A stretch of 10,806 nt of DNA from Phycisphaerae bacterium (GCA_021736565.1 JAIPFO010000090.1:1-10806); one strand, 5' to 3'. Counted from the first letter of the stretch, positions 1 through 7,655 are shown. Made by a program: numbers and translations. The notes: generated from the letters alone by a model not told the origin.

Positions 1-441
1 GGTGAATCCTTCCCTGCCCTGGGGGACAACGCCGGCAACGATCTCGTAGCAATTAGGGTCTGCATCTCGACAGTTGGCCAAGATCTCCCGGAATACGCAC
101 CAGGGCTTCTTCCAGTCCTTCGCACCATATCCCAGGGTCAGGTTCGTCTGAAACTCCTCCTTGTCGCCCCCGGGTGCCTCCCTGACGAATACGAGCTGTT
201 CGACGTCCTCTCCTTTCACCTTCCGTATATCCTTCCTGAATGTTACCTTGTCGCGACCAATATAGAGAATGATATCAATGCCCAGTCGAAGTGCGGAGGT
301 TACCGCTAATTTGAATCCGGAGCCGAACATGCCAATTGAGCTGGGGTCATCGGCCTTATCCGTAAACCCGACTAAAAACAGTGCGAAGAAATCGGCACTC
401 CCATAATTCTGAAACATTATATACCCATTTTTACTGGTCAT
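1..441 (-). CDS. GHKL-like ATPase, N-terminal part (runs off left edge)
   Basis: An open frame of 147 codons reads leftward and is still open at position 1, so the C-terminus is missing. The start chosen is ATG at 441-439. It has an AGGGG Shine-Dalgarno at 449-453 with a 7-nt spacer; a second in-frame ATG lies 8 codons downstream. Residues 119-127 read EILANCRDA, which fits the E-x3-N-x2-D N-box of GHKL (gyrase/Hsp90/histidine kinase/MutL) ATPases. Residues 37-44 read GMFGSGFK, a glycine-rich motif like the G-box of the same fold, preceded by a DDPSSI segment. From memory the pattern resembles phage rIIA-like and related bacterial 'ATP-binding proteins' that have IGxFGxGxK early and an FRExxxN segment later. 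The G-like box precedes the N-box, the reverse of the classical order. Family assignment rests on motifs only; the role is unknown. Confidence 0.6.
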   Translation of the reverse strand, partial: MTSKNGYIMFQNYGSADFFALFLVGFTDKADDPSSIGMFGSGFKLAVTSALRLGIDIILYIGRDKVTFRKDIRKVKGEDVEQLVFVREAPGGDKEEFQTNLTLGYGAKDWKKPWCVFREILANCRDADPNCYEIVAGVVPQGREGFT

Positions 442-448
442 GCTCGAA

Positions 449-453
449 CCCCT
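449..453 (-). promoter_or_regulatory. Ribosome binding site of the GHKL-like gene
   Basis: Reads AGGGG on the minus strand, 7 nt before ATG at 441. It supports this start over the internal ATG at 417, which has no purine-rich stretch at a suitable distance. Confidence 0.6.
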
Positions 454-481
454 TTTTATCTTTAGCCCAAGTGAATAGTCG

Positions 482-539
482 GCAATTCCGTGGCGCGTAA
501 ATGAACGGGATGGTTGAATTTACATGAAACGGGAATTGC
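482..539. repeat. Nested inverted repeat in the leader of the GHKL-like gene
   Basis: Outer arms GCAATTCC (482-489) and GGAATTGC (532-539) are perfect reverse complements. Inner arms GTAAAT (497-502) and ATTTAC (518-523) are also perfect, and the spacers between outer and inner arms are 7 and 8 nt, so the structure is nearly symmetric. It starts about 40 nt upstream of the start codon at 441. No T-run follows on either strand, so a simple intrinsic terminator is unlikely. An operator or a structured 5' leader are both possible. Confidence 0.5.
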
Positions 540-711
540 ATAGCGATGCTATATTTTACAGGCACAGGCGCTGTCTGGACAGGTTGCTTAGGATGTATCA
601 TGGGATGGGCGGTTTGGCTCATTCGCAAGAACCTATCCGTTACGCTTATCAGATTATCCTCTGGTCGGTTGCTTCTCAGCGGGGCTGCACTCTGTTTGAC
701 CTTATATATAT

Positions 712-740
712 ACAATACATCACTAAACTCATTTTGTCAA
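712..740 (-). promoter_or_regulatory. Sigma70-type promoter, minus strand
   Basis: On the minus strand TTGACA (740-735) is a perfect -35 box, followed by exactly 17 bp and TATTGT (717-712), four of six matches to the -10 consensus. Transcription would start near 705 and run toward the GHKL-like gene, giving a leader of about 260 nt that includes the nested inverted repeat at 482-539. The long leader makes a separate small RNA an alternative reading. Confidence 0.4.
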
Positions 741-1004
741 GCTGTTCCAACCCCCCATGACAGGCTTCGCGAACTTTTTGCGATATTCGGGCAGCGGTTG
801 CGTTGGATAAGCCCTTTTGGGGGGGGGAGGTTTCCTTCTAACGGCTTATGAGCTCAGAAGCGTGGTTCTTGACGGAATTGGGAGGCGGTTTTATTTGGCT
901 CCCCAAAAATAACGCCAATGCAGATGTCATAACTTTCGATATTGAAAAGGGTTAAGTGCTATATGGACCATGGATGCCCCACAGGATGTTTTGGAGCTAA
1001 ATAT

Positions 1005-1087
1005 GAGGCCAGCGTCATATGTGTTTATAGGGAGGGTATCTTAGGGGCTTGTTTTAAAGGCGAAAACCGACTTTTGACGTGGAAGTC
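1005..1087 (-). repeat. Dispersed ~90-bp element, copy 1
   Basis: Eighty-three bp. The left end GAGGCCAGCGTC and right end CGACTTTTGACGTGGAAGTC align without gaps to the ends of the four other copies in the window. The internal TTTTAAAGGCGAAAAC stretch matches copy 3 closely. Read in gene sense, the element begins 5 nt after the TAA of the membrane hydrolase. It is the shortest copy, and its length is not a multiple of three. Confidence 0.7.
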
Positions 1088-1092
1088 CATCT

Positions 1093-3012
1093 TTATTCCA
1101 AAGCAAAGCCCCACTTGGGGCGATCCCATGACGTTGAAAAAGCCTGCTCATCTGCCAGGATGACAGTTTGGGTTTTTTCTCGGGCGTCCAGGAAGTAGAT
1201 AAAGTCCAGCTCCCGATTTTCCTGGTCTTTTTCTTTTGAGTATTTTTTGGCGATTTCATTGGCCGGCAGGGTCATTCGTCCGGCCATCTCAATGAGGGTG
1301 AAGTTTATGCCCTCTTTTTGTTCGGTGGGGCGGTAGGATCGCCAGATGAGCTCTGTGCATACCAGTGTGTGGTCCGTGGCGAAGTCGAATTCGTAATCGT
1401 AGGGTTTGTCCAGGTGGCCGAAAGCCTCAATAATTGCCTGGGCTTTGACGACCTTATCAACCCGCGGCCGTAATACGCCCATGTAATCTCCGCAGCATCC
1501 CTTAAGCGTATTGAGCACAACGCCTTTACTGATCGCTTCGATCACCCGATAGTCCTGCTGGTCATACCCGGCGGTATAGCGCAGGGACCGCCCCGGGAAT
1601 CGCCTGGCCAAATACTCACTCAGCGACTGATCTCGGCCTGAAACGGATTTGACATATCCGCGCACCTCAGCGGTATCAAAATACGTTTCCAGTTTCTCCG
1701 GGTTTCCGAGGTACAAAATTGCATGGGGCCAAAATCCGGGCAATCCCGCATTGCTGACATACCAGTTTTTACGCGAGAGGATAATATCGCCGGGTTCTAA
1801 ATGTTTGTCCATCTCCTCCAGTTGCTCATCGGAAATCAGATACGTCCCGATACGCCGAAGCCGCGTATTGCCCATCCAGGTCGCCACACCCTTTTGGGCA
1901 GGGAACCACACCCGCTTGACATTCTGTCGAAGCACTTCTAAATCGCTCTTCACCGACATGCCGGTCAGTTCAATTGGCGAATTGGCATTGATCATCGCTA
2001 ATTCTATCTCAATCTTCTCCCAAAGTCTTCCGGCCCCCAGTTCTTCAGCCTCAGTCCGGCCATTGAGCCCCTTGTCCAGCCAATTCAAATACCCCTGGCC
2101 GGCGGTGACACGCATTTTGTCGCGTATGCCTTGCAGTTCATGGCGAAACTTACTGAACGAGTCTGCGCCGGGCAGATCGCCGGGGCCTGGCGTATTGAGA
2201 AATTTCTCAGCGTTGGGATTGGCCGATACCAGTTTCACCAGCCGGCTGCTCTTTTCATACAGCGATAATTCAGCCGCATAGGTCAGCATAAAGCTCCGCA
2301 GGTGAAACTTCCGCTCTGCCCGGGACGGGTCAAATCGATACCAATCCTCATAAAACAGCCGTATCCGGTCGAGCTCAAACGCATAATCATAGATCGCTAC
2401 CCAGGCCTCCCGCAGGAAGACCTCTTCATCACGGGTCAACACCCGCGGATTATCCGCGTCAAACATCTGCGTTTTACTCTCGAGCCGTTGCAGCAGATAC
2501 TCAAGTCCCCGGTCATATTCACGATAAAGTACGCAATCGGCCACAAACGCCTCATTAAAATCCGCTGCCGACAAATCGGTCAACATAGACGGCTCACGCA
2601 TTTTATAAACTGCCAGCTGGGCGGCAAAAACAATAATTGCCAACAGCAGGCATATTGTAATTCGCCACCGAACCCGCACCCCTCGCTCCGTGACCTTCAC
2701 CGTTTCCTTTTTAACAATGCGGCCAATCATGATCGTCACCAGCGACACCAGGGAGATCGCCAGAAAGACCTCAACCATCGTCGGCAGCCACCGAACCCCC
2801 TGATCGGCGGCATAAAATCCTATCACAACCCCGAGGGCGATTGCCAGTCCCAAGAGCCCCGCAACAGACAACCGGCTACCGAACTTGACACCGGCGTCAT
2901 CAGTATTCTTGACCCCCATTTTTGGTGTTTTAAAGGGCCATTTTAATAACGGGAAACGACTTTTGAGGTGGGTGTCAGGTTTAATAATTTTATCACCATT
3001 ATTGGTCGTCAT
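1093..3012 (-). CDS. Membrane-anchored YiiX-like permuted papain-like cysteine hydrolase
   Basis: 639 residues. ATG at 3012 is chosen because it has a TGAGGA Shine-Dalgarno (3018-3023) at good spacing; an ATG 33 nt upstream (3045) does not. Three hydrophobic segments lie at about residues 47-69, 77-99 and 118-137. The basic loop between the second and third places the large C-terminal part outside the cytoplasmic membrane. Residues about 140-400 are mainly helical and not recognised. From about 405 the sequence fits the YiiX/C92 class of NlpC/P60-like hydrolases, in which the catalytic order is permuted: PGDIIL (407-412), then His430 in WPHAILYLG, then IEAISKGVV, then Cys552 in LVCTELIW. Substrate is unknown; amide bonds of cell wall or lipid-linked peptides are typical guesses. 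Residues 13-42 are encoded by a copy of the dispersed repeat. Confidence 0.75.
   Translation of the reverse strand: MTTNNGDKIIKPDTHLKSRFPLLKWPFKTPKMGVKNTDDAGVKFGSRLSVAGLLGLAIALGVVIGFYAADQGVRWLPTMVEVFLAISLVSLVTIMIGRIVKKETVKVTERGVRVRWRITICLLLAIIVFAAQLAVYKMREPSMLTDLSAADFNEAFVADCVLYREYDRGLEYLLQRLESKTQMFDADNPRVLTRDEEVFLREAWVAIYDYAFELDRIRLFYEDWYRFDPSRAERKFHLRSFMLTYAAELSLYEKSSRLVKLVSANPNAEKFLNTPGPGDLPGADSFSKFRHELQGIRDKMRVTAGQGYLNWLDKGLNGRTEAEELGAGRLWEKIEIELAMINANSPIELTGMSVKSDLEVLRQNVKRVWFPAQKGVATWMGNTRLRRIGTYLISDEQLEEMDKHLEPGDIILSRKNWYVSNAGLPGFWPHAILYLGNPEKLETYFDTAEVRGYVKSVSGRDQSLSEYLARRFPGRSLRYTAGYDQQDYRVIEAISKGVVLNTLKGCCGDYMGVLRPRVDKVVKAQAIIEAFGHLDKPYDYEFDFATDHTLVCTELIWRSYRPTEQKEGINFTLIEMAGRMTLPANEIAKKYSKEKDQENRELDFIYFLDAREKTQTVILADEQAFSTSWDRPKWGFALE
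2887..2976 (-). repeat. Dispersed ~90-bp element, copy 2, inside a coding sequence
   Basis: Exactly 90 bp, with ends GACACCGGCGTC and CGACTTTTGAGGTGGGTGTC. The ends form an imperfect terminal inverted repeat: TGACACCGGCGTC against TGACACCCACCTC, 10 of 13. It lies wholly within the membrane hydrolase gene and is translated in frame, without stops, as 30 residues that begin DTHLKSRF and end KNTDDAGV, just ahead of the first membrane segment. Its left 49 bp match copy 5 at 34 of 49 positions without gaps. Confidence 0.75.
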
Positions 3013-3017
3013 AATAA

Positions 3018-3023
3018 TCCTCA
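3018..3023 (-). promoter_or_regulatory. Ribosome binding site deciding the hydrolase start
   Basis: Reads TGAGGA on the minus strand, 5 nt before the ATG at 3012. Its presence places translation initiation upstream of the embedded repeat copy 2, so the repeat is expected to be translated. Confidence 0.65.
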
Positions 3024-3286
3024 CAAATTCAGGCGTTGGATGCAACCCATGGCGGGCTGTATCGTGCCTACCGTAAAGACTCAGCCGGTGAATTGCAACG
3101 ATAAATTTGATGTATCGGCCGATTATTTTATGCGAGAATGGTTTGGGATTCTACCGGGATGGACGGTATGACCCGGATAACCGGTATAATCTACTTGTTT
3201 TTACATATTTTCCTGTATGTCATGGTTTAAAAGGGTCTTCTCATTTGATTTTTTCTATTTTGTTTTGCATAGTTGTGTATGTAACC

Positions 3287-3311
3287 GTTCTGCAGGGCAA
3301 CAACGCAGAAC
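3287..3311. repeat. Short inverted repeat
   Basis: GTTCTGC (3287-3293) and GCAGAAC (3305-3311) are perfect reverse complements separated by 11 nt. It lies 6 bp left of repeat copy 3. Spacing and symmetry would suit an operator or a hairpin; no T-run follows. Confidence 0.4.
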
Positions 3312-3317
3312 AAGAGA

Positions 3318-3404
3318 GACGCCCGCGTCCCATGAATTTTTAAAGCCTGTTTTCTGGATTTAATGTGCTTTTAAATACGAAAAACGACTTTTGGCGTGGC
3401 TGTC
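3318..3404 (-). repeat. Dispersed ~90-bp element, copy 3
   Basis: Eighty-seven bp, with ends GACGCCCGCGTC and CGACTTTTGGCGTGGCTGTC. Read on the minus strand in the same phase as copy 2 it gives DSHAKSRF at the start and KNSWDAGV at the end, with one in-frame stop (codon 15). Unlike copies 1, 4 and 5 it does not follow a stop codon. It sits in the divergent intergenic region, 116 bp before the metalloprotease start. Confidence 0.7.
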
Positions 3405-3505
3405 AAAAAATAATATAAATAGTGCGTTGCACTTGGATGCATGGAGCGATTCGGTTCTGGTAAAACCTGCCCGTCCGCTGCCTGACGCGTAAGCATTAAG
3501 CGTAT

Positions 3506-3511
3506 AGGAGG
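3506..3511 (+). promoter_or_regulatory. Ribosome binding site of the metalloprotease
   Basis: A full AGGAGG lies 9 nt before the ATG at 3521. A nearer ATG at 3516 is out of frame and too close to the site. Confidence 0.7.
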
Positions 3512-3520
3512 TTATATGCC

Positions 3521-6500
3521 ATGCTCTCCAAGTTGAAACGACGACTAAGATCCAGCTCAAAACAGACATCTCGCATGGAGTTAGAAAAGCTTGACTCCCG
3601 GCTGTTGCTCAGTGCGACTTCGATGGTCCCGGATGTGTATGCGGATGGTGATAATCTTTCAGATTTTGTACGTGACGGCTATGGTCTACCGGATGTTTTT
3701 CATTCGGACCCGGCGACGTGGAATCTGAATTATTCCGATGGTTTAACGCTTCCCGATGCGATTGAAGCGAGTTCGACGCATGATGACCTGGCCGGTATAC
3801 TGGGGGGGACGGATTTATCTCAGGGAAATAATGACTATGGGCCCCTTCTTTCCAGTAGTGCTTATACCCTGTATCTTGATTTTGACGGGGCACGTGTCTA
3901 TAGTCGTCCCAGTGATTTCTGGCTGGGCAGCAGTTATGTTGATGTCCCTGCTTTTAGCCTTGACTCGTTTGGGTGGGGCGGTCGTGAAGCGGAATCGATT
4001 TCAACGATCGCGGCGATGGTCCAGGAAGACTATGCGGCATATAATGTTAATGTAACGCTCCGTGAGCCGGTCTCCGGTTCTTACACGACGCTTTATGTTG
4101 GGGGCGATAACAGCTGGTTCCGGGCGGGCAGTAGTGTTATCGGCGTAGCGACCTACGACATTGGTAATCGGATGGAGAGTAATTACGGGTTTGCTTTTAC
4201 CGAAGAATTGGGTGTCTATAAAAATTACTCTAACGGCAGTTTGAATAATTTTAGCGAATATATTGCCAATCTTGTTACCCATGAGGCGGCCCATACTTTT
4301 GGCTCTAACCATGTGAGCGATACCACGGCCATTATGAATCCCTATTTGCCGATCAGTCCTCGGGTGTCTTCTTTTGGCGGCGATAGTTCTCAGGACACTC
4401 AATTGCTGCTCGGTTCGAATATTGGATATGCTCATGGTCGGGATGATTATGGTGACGGGTTCAGTAACGCTGAGCCGATCAGTCTCCAGGGGGTCACTGC
4501 CGGTATTCTTGAGACGCGAGATGACCAGGACACCTTCAGTTTTACGGCTTCATTCAGCGGGCCATTGTCCATTGATCTGGATACGTCCATTTATGGCAAC
4601 CTGGATTCGTATTTGAAAGTGTATAATACCGGTAGCCGGGGTCTTGTTGGGCAGAATGATGACCATGGGGGTGAGACTGATTCTTATGTGACGGTAAATG
4701 TGGTCTCGGGTGAGCAGTATACGATCGAAGTGTCCAGTGCCTCTGGAGATTCATCCGGAACATATTCACTTGGATTTGTCTTTCCGGATGCGGAGCCGGC
4801 TATTTCGATCACCGACCAGAGCGGTCCAAGCGATGACCGGTCGATCGACTTTGGAACCCTTAAATCGGGTACTTATACGACCAGTGAATTTATGATTTCT
4901 AATGATGGCTTAGCGAACCTGACCATTTCACGTTTGTCGTCGTCGTCCCCGTTTGAGCTAAATATCGTGAGTGCTCCGGGTAATCGCTCTGACGACCTGG
5001 TTATCGCGCCTGGTGAGACCCAGACGGTTACGGTTTTGTTTGACCCTGAAACGGCCGGGACTTACAGTGGCGCGGTCGTTATCGTTTCAAATGATGAAGA
5101 CTCGCCAGAATTAACGTTGGATCTGGTGGGGACCATGGCATCGCCTCAGCCGGAGATGTCGGTGAACGCGGTTGTGGCAACGGACGGCGATTATGTCCTT
5201 GATTTTGGAAATATTACCCGCAATACGACTGGTTTTGAAACGGTGAGCCTGGCCAATACCGGTTTGGTCGATCTGTTGATCAGCGATGTTACGATATCGG
5301 GGCCGTTTGAATTCACGAGCGGTCAGGTCGGTCCTGAAAGTATCGCTCCGGGCGAATCTATCGCCCTGACGGTTCAGGTTCGCGGCCAGGTACGCGAGCA
5401 GGTTACCGGTCGGATCAATATCATTACCAATGACCCGGATGAGCCAGAGGCCACAATTGACCTGACGGCTCAAATTACGGCCGGTGTTCTTACTGTGAAT
5501 GAGTCCTGCCAGGTGACCGATGATAATCAGATTGATTTTGGGATAGTCTATCAGGGTGAACGGGTTCAGAAAACAATTACCCTGGTGAATACCGGGGATG
5601 ATATTCTGACCATCAATGACCTGTCCATGGACCCTGTTTTTACGATGGAGGTTGGTCATGGCCGAGAGTTTGGCATTGATGGGATTCAACTGGATGTGGG
5701 TGACGCGGTCGAAATATTTGTCGGTTACAGCCCAGAGGCCACCGGCGAGGTTCACGGCGAGCTGGTTATTACCAGTGATGATAGCGAGGCCGGGGTGACG
5801 ATGGTTGATCTTCAGGCTACCGGTGATGATAATCCACTGGAAATTATTGAAGCCGATGGCATTGGAGATGGCCTGGTGGACGCCGGCCGATTGCGTGTTG
5901 GGGAGTTTTACATTATTGACCTCTGGACGCTGGCCAATCATGGCAATGAACCGGTGGCGATATCGTTGGACCTTGGCGAACCGTCCGAATTTCAACTGGT
6001 CGGTTCTGAATATATTGTGATTCCTGCCGGTGGTGATTATGATGTTCAACTGGTTTTGGATACTGAACAGGCATTGGCGATTAATGATACAATAACGCTC
6101 ACGGCGGATAATTATTATCATTCAAGTGATACGCTTAGGGTGTGTGCCGAGCCATTTGCACTGGTGGGTGGTCGGGATAAATATACGTTTATTGACCATG
6201 ACGGCGATGAGGTTCGGATATCGTTGGTCGGGGAAGGGACTGCCGAGGTGACCCTGGGGGCGGCGGGTCAGCCCGATATTGAATTGATCCATCTTCGCGG
6301 AGGCGCGGAGCCGGGTAAATTGAATATTAAAGTTAAGGGCGATGGGAAGACGCAGCTCGGTGCGGTGACCGGAACGGCAGATCTGAAATATTTTAATGCT
6401 TCTGGAGTGGATCTTGTGGGAGAGGGTATCGACATTGACGGCACGATCGATTGCCTTCGGTTGTCGGGCATCCTTCATGATGCGGATATGAGTTATGAGA

Positions 6501-7306
6501 CCGAGAAGCCGGCCGTGATTCGGGTGGGGCACGTAGGGGTCGACAGTACCATTGATATTGATGGCCCGCTCAATAGAGTTGTCATCAATCAATTTGACGA
6601 TGGTCTTCTGAGATCAACGCAAATCAATCGGGTCCAGATAGGCCAGATGGCCGGTGATATTGAAGTGACCGATGGTGATCTTAATACGCTTAAAATAAAC
6701 CAGGGTGGGTATGATGGCCACGTCGACGTGAACGGCCATTTGGCCTCATTAACTGTGAAATCAGGAAATTTAACGGGCCAGATCAATGTGGCCGATGATA
6801 TCGGACGATTACTGTTACCCCATGGTGACATTGATGGCGAGATCAAATCCGGAAAGAGGATAGGGCTGATCAAGGCCATGAATCTCAACCAGGCCCGTAT
6901 TTATGCCCAGACTCAAATTGATAAGATTTTCATTAGTGACGACATGAAGGACAGTATGATTTCAATCGGATATGATGTTGACCTTCCCATGGATGGCCAG
7001 TCGGCCACAGCGGTGTTACCGATGAATACCCAAATGGGGCTATTGAATATTCGAGGAACGTTTGAATCTTCTACGATCGCTGTCGGCGTTGCCCCCGGCA
7101 GTGATGGCACTCTGATCCATGGCGTCGCACATACCTCCAGCGGTTCCATTGGCAGAGTGAATATTTCCAATTTGAATACCGACAACCAGGACAATCCTTT
7201 TGGACTGGTTGCTCGGGATTCATTGGGGAAATTACGCATCAATCGCCAAGTCATTTCATCCGATTACAAGAGCGATGATTTTTATGCGACCGTGATCAAA
7301 AATTAG
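3521..7306 (+). CDS. LEPR-XLL-type secreted metzincin-like metalloprotease with PPC and ASH-like domains
   Basis: 1261 residues. A basic start (KLKRRLRSSSK) is followed by LEKLDSRLLLSA (residues 21-32), the planctomycete LEPR-XLL-type N-terminal motif that marks many very large exported proteins. Residues 111-300 look like a zinc protease: HEAAHTFGSNH (254-264) fits the metzincin HExxHxxGxxH motif, and Met272 in AIMNP is a candidate Met-turn. Residues about 305-420 fit a bacterial pre-peptidase C-terminal (PPC) domain (DQDTFSF, SYLKVYN, YTIEV). Three ASH/choice-of-anchor-D-like repeats follow (about 425-540, 545-655, 656-770), each with an IDFG or LDFG strand near the start and GxxxxxIVSND or IITNDP near the end; a fourth, degenerate unit may cover 772-880. 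The rest is beta-strand-rich, Asp/Gly-rich and possibly a beta-helix. No C-terminal sorting signal is evident. Substrate is unknown; extracellular location is inferred. Confidence 0.8.
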   Translation: MLSKLKRRLRSSSKQTSRMELEKLDSRLLLSATSMVPDVYADGDNLSDFVRDGYGLPDVFHSDPATWNLNYSDGLTLPDAIEASSTHDDLAGILGGTDLSQGNNDYGPLLSSSAYTLYLDFDGARVYSRPSDFWLGSSYVDVPAFSLDSFGWGGREAESISTIAAMVQEDYAAYNVNVTLREPVSGSYTTLYVGGDNSWFRAGSSVIGVATYDIGNRMESNYGFAFTEELGVYKNYSNGSLNNFSEYIANLVTHEAAHTFGSNHVSDTTAIMNPYLPISPRVSSFGGDSSQDTQLLLGSNIGYAHGRDDYGDGFSNAEPISLQGVTAGILETRDDQDTFSFTASFSGPLSIDLDTSIYGNLDSYLKVYNTGSRGLVGQNDDHGGETDSYVTVNVVSGEQYTIEVSSASGDSSGTYSLGFVFPDAEPAISITDQSGPSDDRSIDFGTLKSGTYTTSEFMISNDGLANLTISRLSSSSPFELNIVSAPGNRSDDLVIAPGETQTVTVLFDPETAGTYSGAVVIVSNDEDSPELTLDLVGTMASPQPEMSVNAVVATDGDYVLDFGNITRNTTGFETVSLANTGLVDLLISDVTISGPFEFTSGQVGPESIAPGESIALTVQVRGQVREQVTGRINIITNDPDEPEATIDLTAQITAGVLTVNESCQVTDDNQIDFGIVYQGERVQKTITLVNTGDDILTINDLSMDPVFTMEVGHGREFGIDGIQLDVGDAVEIFVGYSPEATGEVHGELVITSDDSEAGVTMVDLQATGDDNPLEIIEADGIGDGLVDAGRLRVGEFYIIDLWTLANHGNEPVAISLDLGEPSEFQLVGSEYIVIPAGGDYDVQLVLDTEQALAINDTITLTADNYYHSSDTLRVCAEPFALVGGRDKYTFIDHDGDEVRISLVGEGTAEVTLGAAGQPDIELIHLRGGAEPGKLNIKVKGDGKTQLGAVTGTADLKYFNASGVDLVGEGIDIDGTIDCLRLSGILHDADMSYETEKPAVIRVGHVGVDSTIDIDGPLNRVVINQFDDGLLRSTQINRVQIGQMAGDIEVTDGDLNTLKINQGGYDGHVDVNGHLASLTVKSGNLTGQINVADDIGRLLLPHGDIDGEIKSGKRIGLIKAMNLNQARIYAQTQIDKIFISDDMKDSMISIGYDVDLPMDGQSATAVLPMNTQMGLLNIRGTFESSTIAVGVAPGSDGTLIHGVAHTSSGSIGRVNISNLNTDNQDNPFGLVARDSLGKLRINRQVISSDYKSDDFYATVIKN

Positions 7307-7307
7307 A

Positions 7308-7655
7308 TCATGCGGATTTAGCCGCCAGGCTGAATACTTCAGCGTCCATCGGTTCGTGAAGTCGCATCGCGATCCTGTTTGCCCCGCTGGGTGTCTTGTC
7401 TACTCGAATCACTTCGGCCCAATGATCGTAACTGTTCATGGCGAATTGATTCCTTTGGATCGGGTAGCTGAATCGTGTCTGAAGATGGTGTCCTACCGGG
7501 GGAGAAGCGGTCGGATCGATAATAAAACTGACCACGTTGTGAGATAGATCAACAATTTGTCCACGAAACAGTTCGCCATTGTCCGTGTGGCTGAACCAGA
7601 GTGGCCAGGAAAATCGTAGCCGTGTACCGCCGCGTCGTTCTTGAATTTCATACAT
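7308..7655 (-). CDS. PilZ-like domain protein
   Basis: A small protein of 115 residues from ATG at 7655. A TTG at 7664 would add three residues but lies only 2 nt from the GGAG at 7669-7672, so the ATG is preferred although its spacing is long (about 11 nt). The layout fits a stand-alone PilZ domain, which senses cyclic di-GMP: RRGGTR (residues 7-12) supplies the RxxxR motif, and DLSHNV (36-41) sits where D/N-x-S-x-x-G is expected. The final glycine is valine (V41), so binding may be weakened or lost. A closing strand, IAMRLHEP, is typical. The stop is 1 bp from the stop of the convergent metalloprotease gene, leaving no room for a separate terminator. Confidence 0.65.
   Translation of the reverse strand: MYEIQERRGGTRLRFSWPLWFSHTDNGELFRGQIVDLSHNVVSFIIDPTASPPVGHHLQTRFSYPIQRNQFAMNSYDHWAEVIRVDKTPSGANRIAMRLHEPMDAEVFSLAAKSA

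Larger units (their letters stand above)
442..1004. other. Gene-free stretch
   Basis: No convincing gene is seen. Contents: a minus-strand promoter (712-740); a nested dyad (482-539); short hairpins ATAGC-GAT-GCTAT (540-552) and CTGTC-TG-GACAG (571-582); a run of nine G at 819-827; and an imperfect stem-loop at 884-916 (15-nt arms, 11 pairs, 3-nt loop) lying 3' of the membrane hydrolase. Open frames here have no ribosome binding site or recognisable protein similarity. Confidence 0.5.
3013..3520. other. Divergent intergenic region between hydrolase and metalloprotease
   Basis: About 500 bp between two divergent starts, with no gene seen. It holds a TATAAT hexamer at 3185-3190 on the plus strand; the nearest -35-like TGGACG (3160-3165) is 19 bp away, so a promoter is only weakly supported. 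It also contains an inverted repeat at 3287-3311, repeat copy 3 at 3318-3404 and the metalloprotease ribosome binding site at 3506-3511. Promoters for both genes should lie here. Confidence 0.45.

Noticed and set aside
546..851. Plus-strand open frame of about 100 codons with hydrophobic stretches
   Set aside because: No ribosome binding site, no recognisable similarity, and it crosses both the poly-G run and the reverse-strand promoter. Hydrophobicity alone is weak evidence.
869..896. Plus-strand promoter TTGACG, 16 bp, TTATTT
   Set aside because: The -10 match is poor and no plus-strand gene follows.
884..916. Imperfect stem-loop as terminator of the membrane hydrolase
   Set aside because: Only 11 of 15 pairs, about 180 nt after the stop, and no T-run follows on the minus strand.
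1649..2946. Two plus-strand open frames of about 210 codons
   Set aside because: Both are antisense to the membrane hydrolase, whose membrane segments and catalytic motifs identify the real frame.
5111..6121. Long minus-strand open frame of 336 codons
   Set aside because: It is antisense to the well-supported metalloprotease and rich in Asn, His, Arg and Ile, as expected of a mirror of the Asp/Gly-rich sense frame. It has no domain pattern.
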